Shown piece by piece: positions 45,390-53,945 of a stretch of 64,000 nucleotides of DNA. The notes under the pieces are model-generated. The model searched no databases. It saw only the letters and a list, made by a program, of their open reading frames with translations, and was not told the origin of the DNA. A program made the position numbers and the translations under genes. Source of the stretch: HGM04593 sp045634365 (GTDB lineage Bacteria; Bacteroidota; Bacteroidia; Bacteroidales; Bacteroidaceae); NCBI GenBank assembly GCA_045634365.1, contig JAZRAC010000016.1:1-64000 (forward strand). Reading direction: 5' to 3'. The stretch's first letter is position 1; each line of letters starts with the position of its first letter.

Positions 45390-47546
45390 CTAATCCGCAT
45401 AATGGGCAACAAGCTCAAAATCGAGCTGTTTGCGTTCAAGATTAGCCCGCACGATGCGTATGCGCACCGCATCGCCTATCGTGTAGCGACGGTGCGTGCG
45501 ACGCCCCACGAGACAGTAATTTGCTTCGTCATATTCGTAGTAGTCGCCTTGCAGAGTGCGCAGGGGTATCAGTCCCTCGCACTTATTCTCGTTTATTTCG
45601 GCATAAAAGCCCCACTCGGTAACGCCGCTTATCACAGCATCGTACTCCTCGCCTATGCGCTCGCTCATAAACTCCACCTGTTTATACTTTATGCTGGCAC
45701 GCTCGGCATTGGCAGCCACCTGCTCCTGTGCCGAACAGTGCTCACAAAAATCCTCATACTTTGGCAGGCTCACCGAGCGGGAGCCCTGCAACAGGTAGCG
45801 GGTGAGCAGACGATGCACGAGAAGGTCGGGGTAACGGCGTATGGGCGAGGTAAAGTGCGTGTAGTAACGGAAGGCAAGGCCATAGTGACCGATATTCTCG
45901 GTGGAGTAACGCGCCTTCTGCATTGTGCGAAGCGATATTTGCTCAATCACATTCTGCTCCTTGGTACCGTGTACATCCTTCAACAGATTGTTCATTGCCG
46001 TTGCCGATGTTGTGCGCCCCGAGCCACTGCGCATCTTATAGCCCAGCTTGCTCACGAATTTCGAGAGCATTGCCAGCTTTTCGGGGTCGGGCTGGTCGTG
46101 AATGCGATAGACAAAAGTCTTTGGACTGTTGCCGGGAGCCTTACGCCCTATCTTTTCGGCCACCGTGCGGTTGGCAAGCAGCATAAATTCCTCTATCAGT
46201 TGGTGCGATTCGTTGCTCTCGCTGAAAAATACCGAAACGGGCTTGCCGCTCTCGTCGAGACGGAAACGAACCTCGGCCTGTTGAAAATCTATTGCACCGG
46301 CGGCGAACCTCTTTGCACGCATAGTTTGCGCAAAGGTGTTCAATCGTTCAATCTCGGCATAAAGCTCCCCTGCGCCTGCCTTTATTATCGCCTGAACCTC
46401 GTCGTAACAGAAGCGGCGGTTGCTGTTTATCACCGTGCGGGCAATGCGGAAGTTCTTAACCTCGGCCTTGTCGTTCATTGTGAATATCACCGAATAGGCG
46501 AGCTTGTCCTCGCCGGGGCGCAACGAACAGAGGAAGTTACACAGCCTTTCGGGCAGCATAGGTATTGTGCGGTCGACAAGATAGATTGATGTTGCACGCT
46601 TGAAGGCCTCCTTGTCTATCGCACTTCCCTCGGTAACATAGTGCGAAACATCGGCAATGTGAACGCCAATCTCCCACAGGCCCTCGGAGAGGGGGCGAAT
46701 GGAGAGTGCATCGTCAAAATCCTTTGCCTCGTCGGGGTCTATGGTGAAGGTGGTTACCCCACGAAAATCCTCGCGCGAGGCAATCTCCTCGGGAGTAATA
46801 CCCACGGCAAGCCTCTCGGCAGCCTGTTCCACCGCAGCGGGATAAGTATAGGGCAATCCAAATTCGGCAAGAATAGCATTCATTTCCGCATCATTCTCGC
46901 CCACTTTACCCAAAATATCAACCACCTTACCCACAGGATTTTTACTCTCGGGCGGCCACTCCAACAGTTTCACAATAGCCTTGTCGCCATTCTTGCCCCC
47001 TTTGAGCAAATCTCGGGGAATAAAAATATCGCAAGGCATAAAGCGGTCGTCGGTGAGCAGAAAGGCATAATGCTTTTCAACGTGAAGCTCGCCCACAAAA
47101 GTATCGTGCGCACGCTTCAACACCTCCACAACCTCACCCTCACGACCACGGCCGCGACGATGGGCAAACAGTGCCACACGCACAATGTCGTCGGTGAGCG
47201 CATGCCCCGAGTTTCGCTCCGACACAGCTATCGGCTCACTCTCATCCTCGGGGTAGAACATATTATATCCGTGATTATTACGCTTGAAAGTACCAATCAT
47301 CGACGAGCCGCTGTTGGCAAGCTGATATTTGCGGAACGCAGGCTCCACAAGATAACCATCAAAAACAAGGTCGTCGAGAATGCTCACACAAAGAGTGCGT
47401 GCCGACGAAGAGGAGAGCCCAAGCTCCTTGAAAATCTCCTTTGTACCCATCTGCTCGCCATCGTGACGGTTAAAAAACTCCACAAGCATCTCCACAAGCA
47501 CCCGCTTGTTTATGCGGCCCTTGCCTTTTCCACCTTTCTTTGCCAT
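45390..47546 (-). CDS. rnr: Ribonuclease R
   Basis: 718 residues, a processive 3'-5' exoribonuclease that degrades structured RNA. A lysine-rich start and winged-helix region are followed by cold-shock domains (about 75-240). The RNB catalytic domain contains IDPDEAKDFDDALSI (about 268-283), with the metal-binding aspartates, and later HFTSPIRRYPDLLVHRLL. A C-terminal S1 domain ends KQLDFELVAHY. Full length and all motifs present. A 104-nt AT-rich gap separates it from the small upstream gene. Confidence 0.96.
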   Translation of the reverse strand: MAKKGGKGKGRINKRVLVEMLVEFFNRHDGEQMGTKEIFKELGLSSSSARTLCVSILDDLVFDGYLVEPAFRKYQLANSGSSMIGTFKRNNHGYNMFYPEDESEPIAVSERNSGHALTDDIVRVALFAHRRGRGREGEVVEVLKRAHDTFVGELHVEKHYAFLLTDDRFMPCDIFIPRDLLKGGKNGDKAIVKLLEWPPESKNPVGKVVDILGKVGENDAEMNAILAEFGLPYTYPAAVEQAAERLAVGITPEEIASREDFRGVTTFTIDPDEAKDFDDALSIRPLSEGLWEIGVHIADVSHYVTEGSAIDKEAFKRATSIYLVDRTIPMLPERLCNFLCSLRPGEDKLAYSVIFTMNDKAEVKNFRIARTVINSNRRFCYDEVQAIIKAGAGELYAEIERLNTFAQTMRAKRFAAGAIDFQQAEVRFRLDESGKPVSVFFSESNESHQLIEEFMLLANRTVAEKIGRKAPGNSPKTFVYRIHDQPDPEKLAMLSKFVSKLGYKMRSGSGRTTSATAMNNLLKDVHGTKEQNVIEQISLRTMQKARYSTENIGHYGLAFRYYTHFTSPIRRYPDLLVHRLLTRYLLQGSRSVSLPKYEDFCEHCSAQEQVAANAERASIKYKQVEFMSERIGEEYDAVISGVTEWGFYAEINENKCEGLIPLRTLQGDYYEYDEANYCLVGRRTHRRYTIGDAVRIRIVRANLERKQLDFELVAHYAD

Positions 47547-47650
47547 AATCTTTATTATAATCTCAAAATAGTTTTTAGAATTTTAAATAGCTTTTAAAAT
47601 TAGTAATAAAAAAAGAGATTACAAGCGACAAACGAAAAAAGGTGACCGCC

Positions 47651-48010
47651 CTATATATTAAACTTTGTGAAATTGCGTTTTTTTATATCTTTCACCACCC
47701 TGTTGCGCAGCGCAGCATCGCCCTCATAAAGCACAGCAATGCAGTTGGCACGCACGAGAGCAGGAAACATTTTCGACAGCTTGCCCGCCGACAGGCTCGA
47801 CAGGTCGTGCGCCTCGCCACAATGCAGCGGCTCATAGGAAAAGCCGAAACGAAGCGCATTATACACCCTGCGCAGGAAGATAAAGACCGCCCCTTCGTCG
47901 GGAAAAGCATCCTCCACTCCGAAGATATTATCAAACTTAAACAAATAAAACTTATACCTATGACCCGATGCTCCAAACACCGACAGGAGCGGCTTTAACT
48001 TCTTTACCAT
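47651..48010 (-). CDS. Conserved hypothetical protein
   Basis: 119 residues, soluble, with no signal peptide. I do not recognise a named domain. GHRYKFYLFKFDN, FPDEGAVFIFLRRVYN and a later YEPLHCGEA give the impression of a small alpha/beta fold; similar short proteins occur near housekeeping genes in other Bacteroidales. The gene has a perfect -7 box 21 nt upstream of its ATG and lies upstream of rnr on the same strand, so the two may be co-transcribed. The codon pattern fits a real gene and nothing better overlaps it. Confidence 0.7.
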   Translation of the reverse strand: MVKKLKPLLSVFGASGHRYKFYLFKFDNIFGVEDAFPDEGAVFIFLRRVYNALRFGFSYEPLHCGEAHDLSSLSAGKLSKMFPALVRANCIAVLYEGDAALRNRVVKDIKKRNFTKFNI

Positions 48011-48031
48011 ATTTCTTCCACGTTACGGGCA

Positions 48032-48059
48032 CAAAGATACACACAACCTCTTGCCACAA
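48032..48059 (-). promoter_or_regulatory. Promoter of the 47651-48010 gene
   Basis: On the minus strand, TTG (48057-48059), 17 nt, then a perfect TATCTTTG (48032-48039). The spacer is slightly short. The leader would be about 15 nt. Confidence 0.5.
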
Positions 48060-48147
48060 GGTTGCTATTTTGACAGAATGAGAAAAACAAACAAGGCTTA
48101 ATTCCACAAGGCCGCCCCACGGTGGAGGAGTTAAAAAAACAAGCAAT

Positions 48148-48173
48148 GTAGGGGCAGGCCGATGTGTCTGCCC
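48148..48173 (+). repeat. Dispersed palindromic repeat, copy 1
   Basis: A 26-nt stretch with GGGCAG and CTGCCC arms (GGGGCAGGCCGATGTGTC is its core). The reverse complement occurs at 53855-53880 with one mismatch. It sits in a 278-nt non-coding gap that otherwise holds only divergent promoters. Confidence 0.75.
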
Positions 48174-48254
48174 GAAAAGAAGAGCTTAACCGACAATAAC
48201 ACCAAGGATTGTAAATTAAAACAACAATATACCACGACAAACAATAAAAAAACG

Positions 48255-48262
48255 TACCTTTG
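48255..48262 (+). promoter_or_regulatory. -7 box of the epimerase gene
   Basis: A perfect TACCTTTG lies 26 nt before the ATG at 48289. No TTG is found 17-21 nt upstream, so the promoter may be weak or need an activator. Confidence 0.4.
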
Positions 48263-48288
48263 TATAAAATACAAACAAACGCTGCACT

Positions 48289-49323
48289 ATGGCAACATCA
48301 ACAAACAGCAACACAGCAAAAAAAATACTCGTAACAGGAGCAAGCGGCTTCATTGGCAGCTACATTGTGGAACAAGGGCTCGCACTCGGCTACGAAGTAT
48401 GGGCCGGCACACGCAAAAGCAGCAGCCTGCGCTACCTTAAAGACACAAGAATAAAATTCATAGAACTTAACCTCGAAGAAAAAGAAATCCTCGCCACACA
48501 GATAGCAGCGTTCACACACAAACAAGGCGCGTGGGACTATGTGATACACGCCGCCGGAGTAACAAAATGTATCGATAAAAAGGAGTTTTTACGCACAAAT
48601 TTCGAAGGAACGAAAAACCTTGTCGAAGCACTTAAAGAGAACAACGCCGCACCCCGAAAATTCATCTATTTAAGCTCGTTGAGCGTCTTTGGCCCCGCAC
48701 GCGAGGAAGAACCCCACACCCCCATACAAGAGAGCGACCTTGCTGCCCCCAACACCGCCTACGGACACAGCAAACTAATGGCCGAAGGGTATATAAGAAA
48801 CTGCGGAATACCCTATATAACCCTGCGCCCCACCGGCGTTTACGGGCCGCGCGAGCGCGACTACTACCAAATGGCAGTGAGCATAAAAAAACACATCGAC
48901 TTTGCCGTGGGGTATAAGAAACAGACAATCACATTCATATACGTCGAAGACCTTGTCCGCGCCATCTACCTCGCAGCCGAGAGCAACATCACCAACCGCA
49001 GCTACTTTGTGAGCGAGCCCGTGGGGTACAGCAGCCGCAGTTTCAGCGACTACATACAAGAGTGTTTAGGCATAAAACGAGTGCTGCACATAACCGCCCC
49101 CCTGTGGGTGCTTAAAGCAATCTCCACCCTGTCGGAGTTTGTGGCACGCCGCACCCAAAAACCGGCAACACTCAACAGCGACAAATACAACATAATGAAA
49201 CAACGCAACTGGCTCTGCGACACAGCCCCCATAGAGAGCGAGCTTGGGTTTAAAGCACAATACAACCTATACGAAGGCACAAAAAAGACAATCGAATGGT
49301 ACAAAAAGGAAAAATGGCTCTAA
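48289..49323 (+). CDS. NAD-dependent epimerase/dehydratase (extended SDR)
   Basis: 344 residues. The Rossmann fingerprint is GASGFIG (17-23); the catalytic YxxxK is YGHSK in NTAYGHSKLMAEGYI, with SSLSVFG as the serine strand. LRPTGVYGPRERDYY is typical of extended SDRs. The substrate cannot be read from sequence: nucleotide sugars, sterol-like or sphingoid ketones are all handled by relatives. Its end overlaps the start of a PAP2-type membrane enzyme, so a lipid substrate is plausible. Confidence 0.85.
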   Translation: MATSTNSNTAKKILVTGASGFIGSYIVEQGLALGYEVWAGTRKSSSLRYLKDTRIKFIELNLEEKEILATQIAAFTHKQGAWDYVIHAAGVTKCIDKKEFLRTNFEGTKNLVEALKENNAAPRKFIYLSSLSVFGPAREEEPHTPIQESDLAAPNTAYGHSKLMAEGYIRNCGIPYITLRPTGVYGPRERDYYQMAVSIKKHIDFAVGYKKQTITFIYVEDLVRAIYLAAESNITNRSYFVSEPVGYSSRSFSDYIQECLGIKRVLHITAPLWVLKAISTLSEFVARRTQKPATLNSDKYNIMKQRNWLCDTAPIESELGFKAQYNLYEGTKKTIEWYKKEKWL

Positions 49324-50270
49324 AATTCATCGAGCGCGAAGAGGAGCGCAGGGAATTCCTCGCCGTGGAGAAACTGAACCTCCTATACAACTTCATAACC
49401 ACCCTGCTCATAATAATATTCTTCAACAGGCTGAACAACCCGCAGGAAATGCTCTTGGGGAGGTTCCTTGTTGCATTCGCCACATTCGCCATAATATACG
49501 TTTACACAAAATACCCCTCGCGCGCCACCCGCTTTTTGCGCCTCGTGGGGCAGATGGGGCTGCTTGGCTACTGGTACCCCGACACCTTTGAATTTAACCG
49601 CATATTCCCCAACCTCGACCACCTCTTTGCCACCGCCGAGCTAAAAATCTTCGGTTGCCAGCCCTCACTACTCTTCGACCAAGTGTGCAGCCACCCCCTG
49701 TGGCGCGAAGCCTTCAATATGGGCTATTGGGCCTACTACCCAATGATTGTAACCATCATACTGTGGTACTTCTTTAAGCGAGAGGAAGAGAGCGAGCGTT
49801 GCACATTCGTTATTATGTGCTCCTTCTTCATCTACTACCTCATATACATATTCCTCCCCGTAGCCGGCCCGCAATTCTACTTTCCCGTCACAGGCGAGAC
49901 AATTGCCGCCACCGGCCCCTACCCCGAAATTGGCAATTGGTTCCATCTGAACCCCGAAATAACCATTCCGCAAGCAGGGAAGAGCGGCCTTTTCACCAAC
50001 CTTGTGAACGCCGCACAAGCATCGGGCGAGCGCCCCACGGCAGCCTTCCCAAGTTCGCACATAGGCATCTCCACCATAATAATACTGCTCGCCGCCCGTG
50101 CAAGCAAGAGGCTGACACTCACGCTGTTGCCACTATACGTGCTTCTCTGTTGCGCCACCGTATACATAAAAGCCCACTACCTAATCGACGGCATTGCCGG
50201 CGTAGCAAGCGGCGTTGCACTCTATGCGCTCACCACATATCTATACAAGAAGAGCAAAGCAAGCGTGTAA
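49314..50270 (+). CDS. PAP2-superfamily membrane phosphatase/transferase
   Basis: 318 residues from the ATG at 49314, which has AAAAGGAAAA just upstream and overlaps the epimerase stop by 10 nt; an ATG at 49296 is possible. About six membrane helices. The PAP2 motifs are FPSSHIG (about residues 245-251) and the later KAHYLIDGIAG with the nucleophilic His-Asp pair. Architecture and the long segment between helices resemble inositol-phosphorylceramide-synthase-like PAP2 proteins of Bacteroidota. It may transfer or remove a phospho-headgroup on a membrane lipid; substrate inferred. Confidence 0.82.
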   Translation: MALKFIEREEERREFLAVEKLNLLYNFITTLLIIIFFNRLNNPQEMLLGRFLVAFATFAIIYVYTKYPSRATRFLRLVGQMGLLGYWYPDTFEFNRIFPNLDHLFATAELKIFGCQPSLLFDQVCSHPLWREAFNMGYWAYYPMIVTIILWYFFKREEESERCTFVIMCSFFIYYLIYIFLPVAGPQFYFPVTGETIAATGPYPEIGNWFHLNPEITIPQAGKSGLFTNLVNAAQASGERPTAAFPSSHIGISTIIILLAARASKRLTLTLLPLYVLLCCATVYIKAHYLIDGIAGVASGVALYALTTYLYKKSKASV

Positions 50271-50326
50271 AAACAAACATAAAAAACCTTTTATTTTGCA
50301 TTTAACACCTCTTTCAACTTTCAACT

Positions 50327-50374
50327 AAAAAAACGCGCTACCGCAGGGCACGTTGCTGTGCCGCACGATAGCGC
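50327..50374 (-). terminator. Minus-strand intrinsic terminator in the non-coding region
   Basis: GCGCTA (50335-50340) pairs with TAGCGC (50369-50374), and GGCAC (50347-50351) with GTGCC (50358-50362) inside. On the minus strand the stem is followed by GTTTTTTT. On the plus strand the following sequence is not U-rich, so the signal is directed against a minus-strand transcript rather than the PAP2 mRNA. Confidence 0.65.
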
Positions 50375-50524
50375 ATTATATCATATTTATCCTGCCCCGA
50401 ATTTAAAAAAAGGGAGTAAGACATTGTAAATCAAACAACTACACACAAAAGAAGCCACCCGACAGATATTCCGCCAGAGTCTCATTGCTGTATATTTTGG
50501 TATTATTCTCATTTTTCACAACTT
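50327..50524 (-). ncRNA. Candidate small RNA of about 195 nt
   Basis: The terminator at 50327-50374 has no minus-strand gene feeding it. About 155 nt upstream on that strand is a possible promoter: TTG (50555-50557), 18 nt, then TGTTTTTG (50529-50536), one base off the -7 consensus. The predicted transcript has no coding potential worth noting and I do not recognise it as tmRNA, RNase P RNA or SRP RNA. Its size would suit a 6S-like RNA, but its ends do not obviously pair. This is inference from signals only. Confidence 0.3.
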
Positions 50525-50794
50525 GTTGCAAAAACATATAAAATTTACTTTTTTCAAGCACTTTTGGCAATTCTATTAACAAAAAGTTTATTTTTTGTTA
50601 TTTTTAACAACTAATAAAAAGCCGAAAGATTGTAAGTTCAATGGAATAATTTGCTATATAATTCTTCGTTAAACCGACTATGCTTTTTGCTTAGTACCCC
50701 TGGACTTTACAGCCTCGCTTTCTACGTGCAAGAAATTTTCACATTGGGGAAAAAAATCTCATAATTTTTTACATATAATTCAATATAAAATCCC
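50375..50794. other. Non-coding AT-rich stretch
   Basis: No supportable gene on either strand. Apart from the candidate minus-strand RNA and its promoter, it contains long A/T runs and a more GC-rich island (about 50670-50735) of unknown meaning. The nrdD promoter follows directly. Confidence 0.6.
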
Positions 50795-50802
50795 TAACTT
50801 CG
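50795..50802 (+). promoter_or_regulatory. -7 box of the riboswitch-nrdDG transcript
   Basis: TAACTTCG matches the priA-type -7 box and is followed 5 nt later by the first base of the riboswitch P1 helix. No clear TTG is present at -33. Confidence 0.5.
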
Positions 50803-50807
50803 CACAA

Positions 50808-50981
50808 GAATGGTTCGGCCCGAGCAACGCGCTCGTGCGATTAAAAGGGAACGTGTGGTGCGAATCCCCGACAGTCCCGCTGCTGTGAACCCCCTGTGAC
50901 ACCCTGCGCAATCCTTGCCACTGATATTTTAATCGGGAAGGCAGCTGCGGGGCGAGGGGCAAGTCAGAAGACCTGCCATTC
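50808..50981 (+). ncRNA. Cobalamin (AdoCbl) riboswitch upstream of nrdDG
   Basis: P1 is closed by GAATGG (50808-50813) and CCATTC (50976-50981). Inside are the class-defining segments in the right order: GGGAACGTGTGGTGCGAATC, CCCGACAGTCCCGCTGCTGT, TTGCCACTG and the B12 box AAGTCAGAAGACCTGCC. These are the conserved core of cobalamin riboswitches. The 78 nt from its end to the nrdD ATG contain short hairpins (GGC-TGTT-GCC, CCAC-TC-GTGG) but no strong terminator, so the mode of control is open. Bound cobalamin normally turns such genes down. Confidence 0.93.
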
Positions 50982-51059
50982 AACAAAGGCTGTTGCCACT
51001 CGTGGGATAGGGCGCAGTGCGAAATTATTTTTCAACTTCATCAAATATTTCAAAAAAAG

Positions 51060-53267
51060 ATGATTCAAACAGTAGTAAAGCGCGATGGTCGCATCGTGGG
51101 TTTTAATGAGGAGAAAATAATTACGGCTATTCGTAAGGCGATGCTTCACACAGAGAAGGGTGAGGATATGTCGCTCATACGCCAGATAACCGACCATATA
51201 TCTTTCCGTGGCGATTCGCAGATGACCGTGGAGGCTATTCAGGATATGGTGGAAATGGAACTTATGAAGAGTAGCCGCAAGGATGTTGCGAAAAAGTATA
51301 TTGCCTATCGCAACCAGCGTCGCATTGCCCGCAAGGCAAAGACACGCGATATGTTCCAAGAAATCATCAACATAAAATCGAACGATATTACTCGCGAGAA
51401 TGCCAATATGAATGCCGACACTCCCGCGGGAATGATGATGAAGTTTGCCAGCGAAACAACAAAACCCTTTGTAGACGACTTTTTGCTGGACGAGGAGATA
51501 ATGGAGGCTGTGCGCAACAGCTATCTGCACATACACGACAAGGATTACTATCCCACCAAGAGCCTCACTTGCTGCCAACATCCGCTCGACCACATTCTGC
51601 ACAATGGCTTTTGCGTGGGGCACGGCGAGTCGCGCCCCGCAAAGCGCATAGAAACAGCCAGCGTGCTTGCCTGTATTTCTATGGAGACGGCGCAGAATGA
51701 AATGCACGGCGGGCAGGCAATTCCGGCATTCGACTTTTATATGGCACCATACGTGCGCAGCACATTCATAGAGGAGCTGAAAAGCCTCGAAGGGCTTATG
51801 ATGGTGAGCTACGAGCATCTATATAATAAGGAGATTGAGGATTACGAGGAGGCTCCGCTCGATTTTCTCGCGGGCGACGAGCGTATTGTTCAGCACGCAA
51901 TAAACCGCACGGTGAAGCGTGTGCATCAGGCAATGGAGGCCTTCATACACAATATGAACACTATACACTCGCGCGGTGGCAACCAAGTGGTGTTCAGCTC
52001 CATAAATTATGGTACCGATACTTCGGCCGAGGGGCGTTGCGTGATACGCGAGCTGCTCAACAGTACCTATCGTGGCGTTGGTAACGGCGAAACGGCTATC
52101 TTCCCCATACAAATATGGAAGAAAAAACGCGGCGTGAGCTATCTGCCTACCGACCGCAACTACGACCTCTATGAGCTTGCCTGCAAGGTGAGTGCCCGTC
52201 GCTTCTTCCCCAACTTCCTTAACCTCGACGCTACCTTCAACCAGAGTGACGAGTGGCGTGCCGACGACCCCAAACGCTACATTCACGAAGTAGCCACAAT
52301 GGGCTGCCGCACCCGTGTATTCGAAAATCGATTCGGCCCAAAAACATCTGTCGGCCGTGGCAACCTCTCTTTCTCCACCATAAACATCGTGCGTTTGGCG
52401 ATAGAGTGTATGGATATTGAGAACAAGGAGCAGCGCATTGCGCAATTCTTTGCCAAGCTCGACGGAGTGCTCGAAATTACCGCCCGCCAGCTGCACGAGC
52501 GTATGGAGTTCCAGCGCACCGCCTTTGCCAAGCAGTTCCCCTTGCTAATGTCGGCACTGTGGGAGGGCTGCGAGAAACTTAAACCCAACGACACAATAGC
52601 CCCCGTAATAAACCAAGGGACGCTTGGAATAGGCTTCATAGGACTTGCCGAATGTCTTGTGGCACTCACAGGCAAGCACCACGGCGAGAGCGACGAGGCA
52701 CAGGAGCTTGGCATTAAGATAATCACCTATATGCGCGACCGTGTAAACAACTTCTCGGAGCAGTATCAGCACAATTACAGCGTGCTTGCAACGCCCGCCG
52801 AGGGTCTTTCGGGCAAGTTCACCCGTGCCGACCGCAAACGCTTCGGCATTATCGAGGGGGTTACCGACCGCGACTATTACACCAACAGCAACCACGTTCC
52901 CGTCTACTACAAGTGCAGCGCGCGCCACAAGGCCGAGGTTGAGGCACCCTACCACGCACTCACCGGCGGCGGCCACATTTTCTATGTGGAGATTGATGGC
53001 GATGCTACCCACAACCCCGATGCTATTATGCGTGTGGTGGATATGATGGACAAATACAATATGGGTTACGGCTCGGTGAACCACAACCGCAACCGCTGCC
53101 TCTCTTGCGGCTACGAAAATTCCGATAAGGAGTTAAAGGCCTGCCCCAAATGCGGCAGCACTCATATTGACAAATTGCAGCGCATCACCGGCTACCTTGT
53201 GGGTACCACCGACCGCTGGAACAGTGCAAAATTGGCCGAGCTTAACGACCGCGTAGTGCACGAATAA
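51060..53267 (+). CDS. nrdD: Anaerobic ribonucleoside-triphosphate reductase (class III)
   Basis: 735 residues. Glycyl-radical enzyme that makes deoxynucleotides without oxygen or cobalamin. An ATP-cone allosteric domain comes first (about 1-95, VVKRDGRIVGFNEEKI). The catalytic barrel follows, with HIHDKDYYPTKSLTCCQHPL and QGTLGIGFIGLAE. Near the C terminus a four-cysteine zinc site (CLSCG and CPKCG, about 680-700) precedes the radical-bearing loop RITGYLVG with G711. It is paired with its activase 6 nt downstream and preceded by a B12 riboswitch. Confidence 0.97.
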   Translation: MIQTVVKRDGRIVGFNEEKIITAIRKAMLHTEKGEDMSLIRQITDHISFRGDSQMTVEAIQDMVEMELMKSSRKDVAKKYIAYRNQRRIARKAKTRDMFQEIINIKSNDITRENANMNADTPAGMMMKFASETTKPFVDDFLLDEEIMEAVRNSYLHIHDKDYYPTKSLTCCQHPLDHILHNGFCVGHGESRPAKRIETASVLACISMETAQNEMHGGQAIPAFDFYMAPYVRSTFIEELKSLEGLMMVSYEHLYNKEIEDYEEAPLDFLAGDERIVQHAINRTVKRVHQAMEAFIHNMNTIHSRGGNQVVFSSINYGTDTSAEGRCVIRELLNSTYRGVGNGETAIFPIQIWKKKRGVSYLPTDRNYDLYELACKVSARRFFPNFLNLDATFNQSDEWRADDPKRYIHEVATMGCRTRVFENRFGPKTSVGRGNLSFSTINIVRLAIECMDIENKEQRIAQFFAKLDGVLEITARQLHERMEFQRTAFAKQFPLLMSALWEGCEKLKPNDTIAPVINQGTLGIGFIGLAECLVALTGKHHGESDEAQELGIKIITYMRDRVNNFSEQYQHNYSVLATPAEGLSGKFTRADRKRFGIIEGVTDRDYYTNSNHVPVYYKCSARHKAEVEAPYHALTGGGHIFYVEIDGDATHNPDAIMRVVDMMDKYNMGYGSVNHNRNRCLSCGYENSDKELKACPKCGSTHIDKLQRITGYLVGTTDRWNSAKLAELNDRVVHE

Positions 53268-53273
53268 TTCACA

Positions 53274-53765
53274 ATGCTTTATATTCTCGACATTTTGGAA
53301 GATACGACCGTCGATGGGCCGGGGTTCCGAACCTCGGTCTATTGTGCCGGTTGCCCCCATCGTTGCAATGGCTGCCACAATCCCCAATCGTGGGAGAGAG
53401 GTAACGGGCGTGCAACCCCAATCGCCGAAATTCTCGCCACAATTCTTGCCGACCCTTTTGCCGATGTTACCTTTACCGGTGGCGACCCTATGGCGCAAGC
53501 GCAGGGCTTCACCGCTCTTGCCACGGCCATTAAGGAGAGGAGCAACAAGAATATTTGGTGCTTCACCGGCTATCTTTTTGAAAATCTGCTTAAAAACCCC
53601 GTTCAAAAGGAGCTTCTCCGCCACATAGATGTGCTTGTCGATGGCCCTTTTGTTGAGGCTCTCAAAGATGAGCAACTGCGTTTCCGCGGCAGCAGCAACC
53701 AGCGTGTAATTGATGTTCCTGCTTCGCTATCCACGGGCAGCGTGGTTCTTGTAGAGGGAATGTAG
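53274..53765 (+). CDS. nrdG: Anaerobic ribonucleotide reductase activating protein
   Basis: 163 residues, radical-SAM activase that abstracts hydrogen from the NrdD glycine. The [4Fe-4S] motif is CPHRCNGC (C27, C31, C34), and FTGGDPMAQ is the SAM-binding GGE-like motif. FCGP-like DGPGFRTSVYCAGC precedes the cluster as usual. Length fits NrdG. Co-transcribed with nrdD. Confidence 0.95.
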   Translation: MLYILDILEDTTVDGPGFRTSVYCAGCPHRCNGCHNPQSWERGNGRATPIAEILATILADPFADVTFTGGDPMAQAQGFTALATAIKERSNKNIWCFTGYLFENLLKNPVQKELLRHIDVLVDGPFVEALKDEQLRFRGSSNQRVIDVPASLSTGSVVLVEGM

Positions 53766-53777
53766 AGGAGCGAAACT

Positions 53778-53880
53778 TTTTAGATTTCTCACCTTCGTTG
53801 TCTTTGGCCCCTTCGGGCGGCGAACTTCGTTTCGAAATGACACAATCATCTTTTGGGCAGACACATCGGTCTGCCCCTAC
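53778..53880. repeat. Composite intergenic repeat including palindromic repeat copy 2
   Basis: 53855-53880 is the reverse complement, with one mismatch, of the 26-nt palindrome at 48148-48173. The sequence before it (TTTCTCACCTTCG and later CGAACTTCGTTTCGAAATGA) has the look of dispersed repeats common in gut Bacteroidales intergenic regions. No gene is visible between nrdG and the convergent gene ending at 53946. Confidence 0.6.
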
Positions 53881-53945
53881 GACAGAAGACAATGGTGCAT
53901 CGTTGGCATTCGCAAAAAAAACGAGCCAACAATCATCGGTGAGCG

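Noticed and set aside
50375..50800. tmRNA, RNase P RNA or SRP RNA in the non-coding gap
   Set aside because: No tRNA-like ends, no RNase P core and no SRP tetraloop motif could be found on either strand.
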